DNA of 22,100 nt, from positions 1-22,100 of the forward strand of contig URJM01000033.1 in NCBI GenBank assembly GCA_900548225.1. The letters are read 5' to 3'. Of this stretch, positions 22,071 through 22,100 are shown piece after piece. Source of the DNA: an uncultured bacterium (lineage in GTDB: Bacteria > Verrucomicrobiota > Lentisphaeria > Oligosphaerales > Oligosphaeraceae). Positions within the stretch are counted from its first letter, which is position 1; every line of letters begins with the position of its first letter. The position numbers were made by a program, and so were the translations under genes. The notes under the pieces were generated by a model. The model was not told where the DNA came from. It saw only the letters and a program-made list of their open reading frames with translations, and did no database searches.

Positions 22071-22100
22071 GCTAGGACATGAGTCCCCAGGCCTTGCCCC

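Noticed and set aside
1..22100. CRISPR arrays, tRNA or rRNA genes, insertion sequences
   Set aside because: I saw no regularly spaced repeats, cloverleaf patterns, rRNA-like stretches or transposase genes with terminal repeats.

Overview
The window reads as a piece of a Gram-negative, GC-rich bacterial chromosome with one AT-rich accessory island at its left edge. An LpxK-type lipid A kinase, several exported proteins and a predicted outer-membrane barrel ending in Phe point to a diderm with an LPS outer membrane. The Feo arrangement (two small FeoA proteins, FeoB, a tiny Cys-rich FeoB-associated protein), a Bacillus-type dual-Cys pyridoxal kinase and lineage-specific exported proteins fit an anaerobic PVC-group bacterium (Lentisphaerota/Kiritimatiellota-like). 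That placement is inference; no rRNA or other strong taxonomic marker is present.

Layout. 1-1756: end of a PstI/BsuBI-type DNA methyltransferase and its partner restriction enzyme, overlapping by ATGA, clearly more AT-rich than everything else. 1757-2707: about 950 bp without a convincing gene, the junction to the GC-rich backbone. 2708-8204: a dense plus-strand run of seven genes: dual-Cys pyridoxal/HMP kinase, small HNH nuclease, class I fumarase-type alpha subunit, DUF486 membrane protein, HisC, a short lipoate ligase-like protein and LpxK. 8205-8517: a probable terminator, a promoter-like stretch and a strongly structured leader. 8518-10308: a large exported, membrane-anchored protein of unknown function. 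10426-14188: a secreted phosphodiester-glycosidase-family protein followed by larB, larC and larE, the complete pathway to the nickel-pincer nucleotide cofactor but with no LarA-type enzyme in view. 14191-15273 (minus): a polysaccharide pyruvyl transferase family protein, tail to tail with larE. 15274-15674: a regulatory spacer with a good promoter and palindromes. 15675-16472: a small outer-membrane protein. 16653-19799: feoA-feoA-feoB and the FeoB-associated protein, a ferrous iron uptake operon. 19842-20327 (minus): a GNAT acetyltransferase. 20701-22005: a secreted beta-helix protein closed by a clear intrinsic terminator.

How the parts fit. Iron uptake (Feo) and Fe-S or nickel enzymes (class I fumarase-type dehydratase; LarE with the three-Cys pattern; LarC) suggest a metal-dependent anaerobic metabolism. 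The best candidates for undescribed biology are the 596-residue exported/membrane protein with its structured leader, the lar set coupled to a secreted glycosidase but lacking larA, the orphan fumarase alpha subunit coupled to an HNH protein, and short sequence elements shared by the control regions of exported-protein genes. No single large unknown system (phage-defence island, CRISPR, BGC) is visible beyond the restriction-modification pair.
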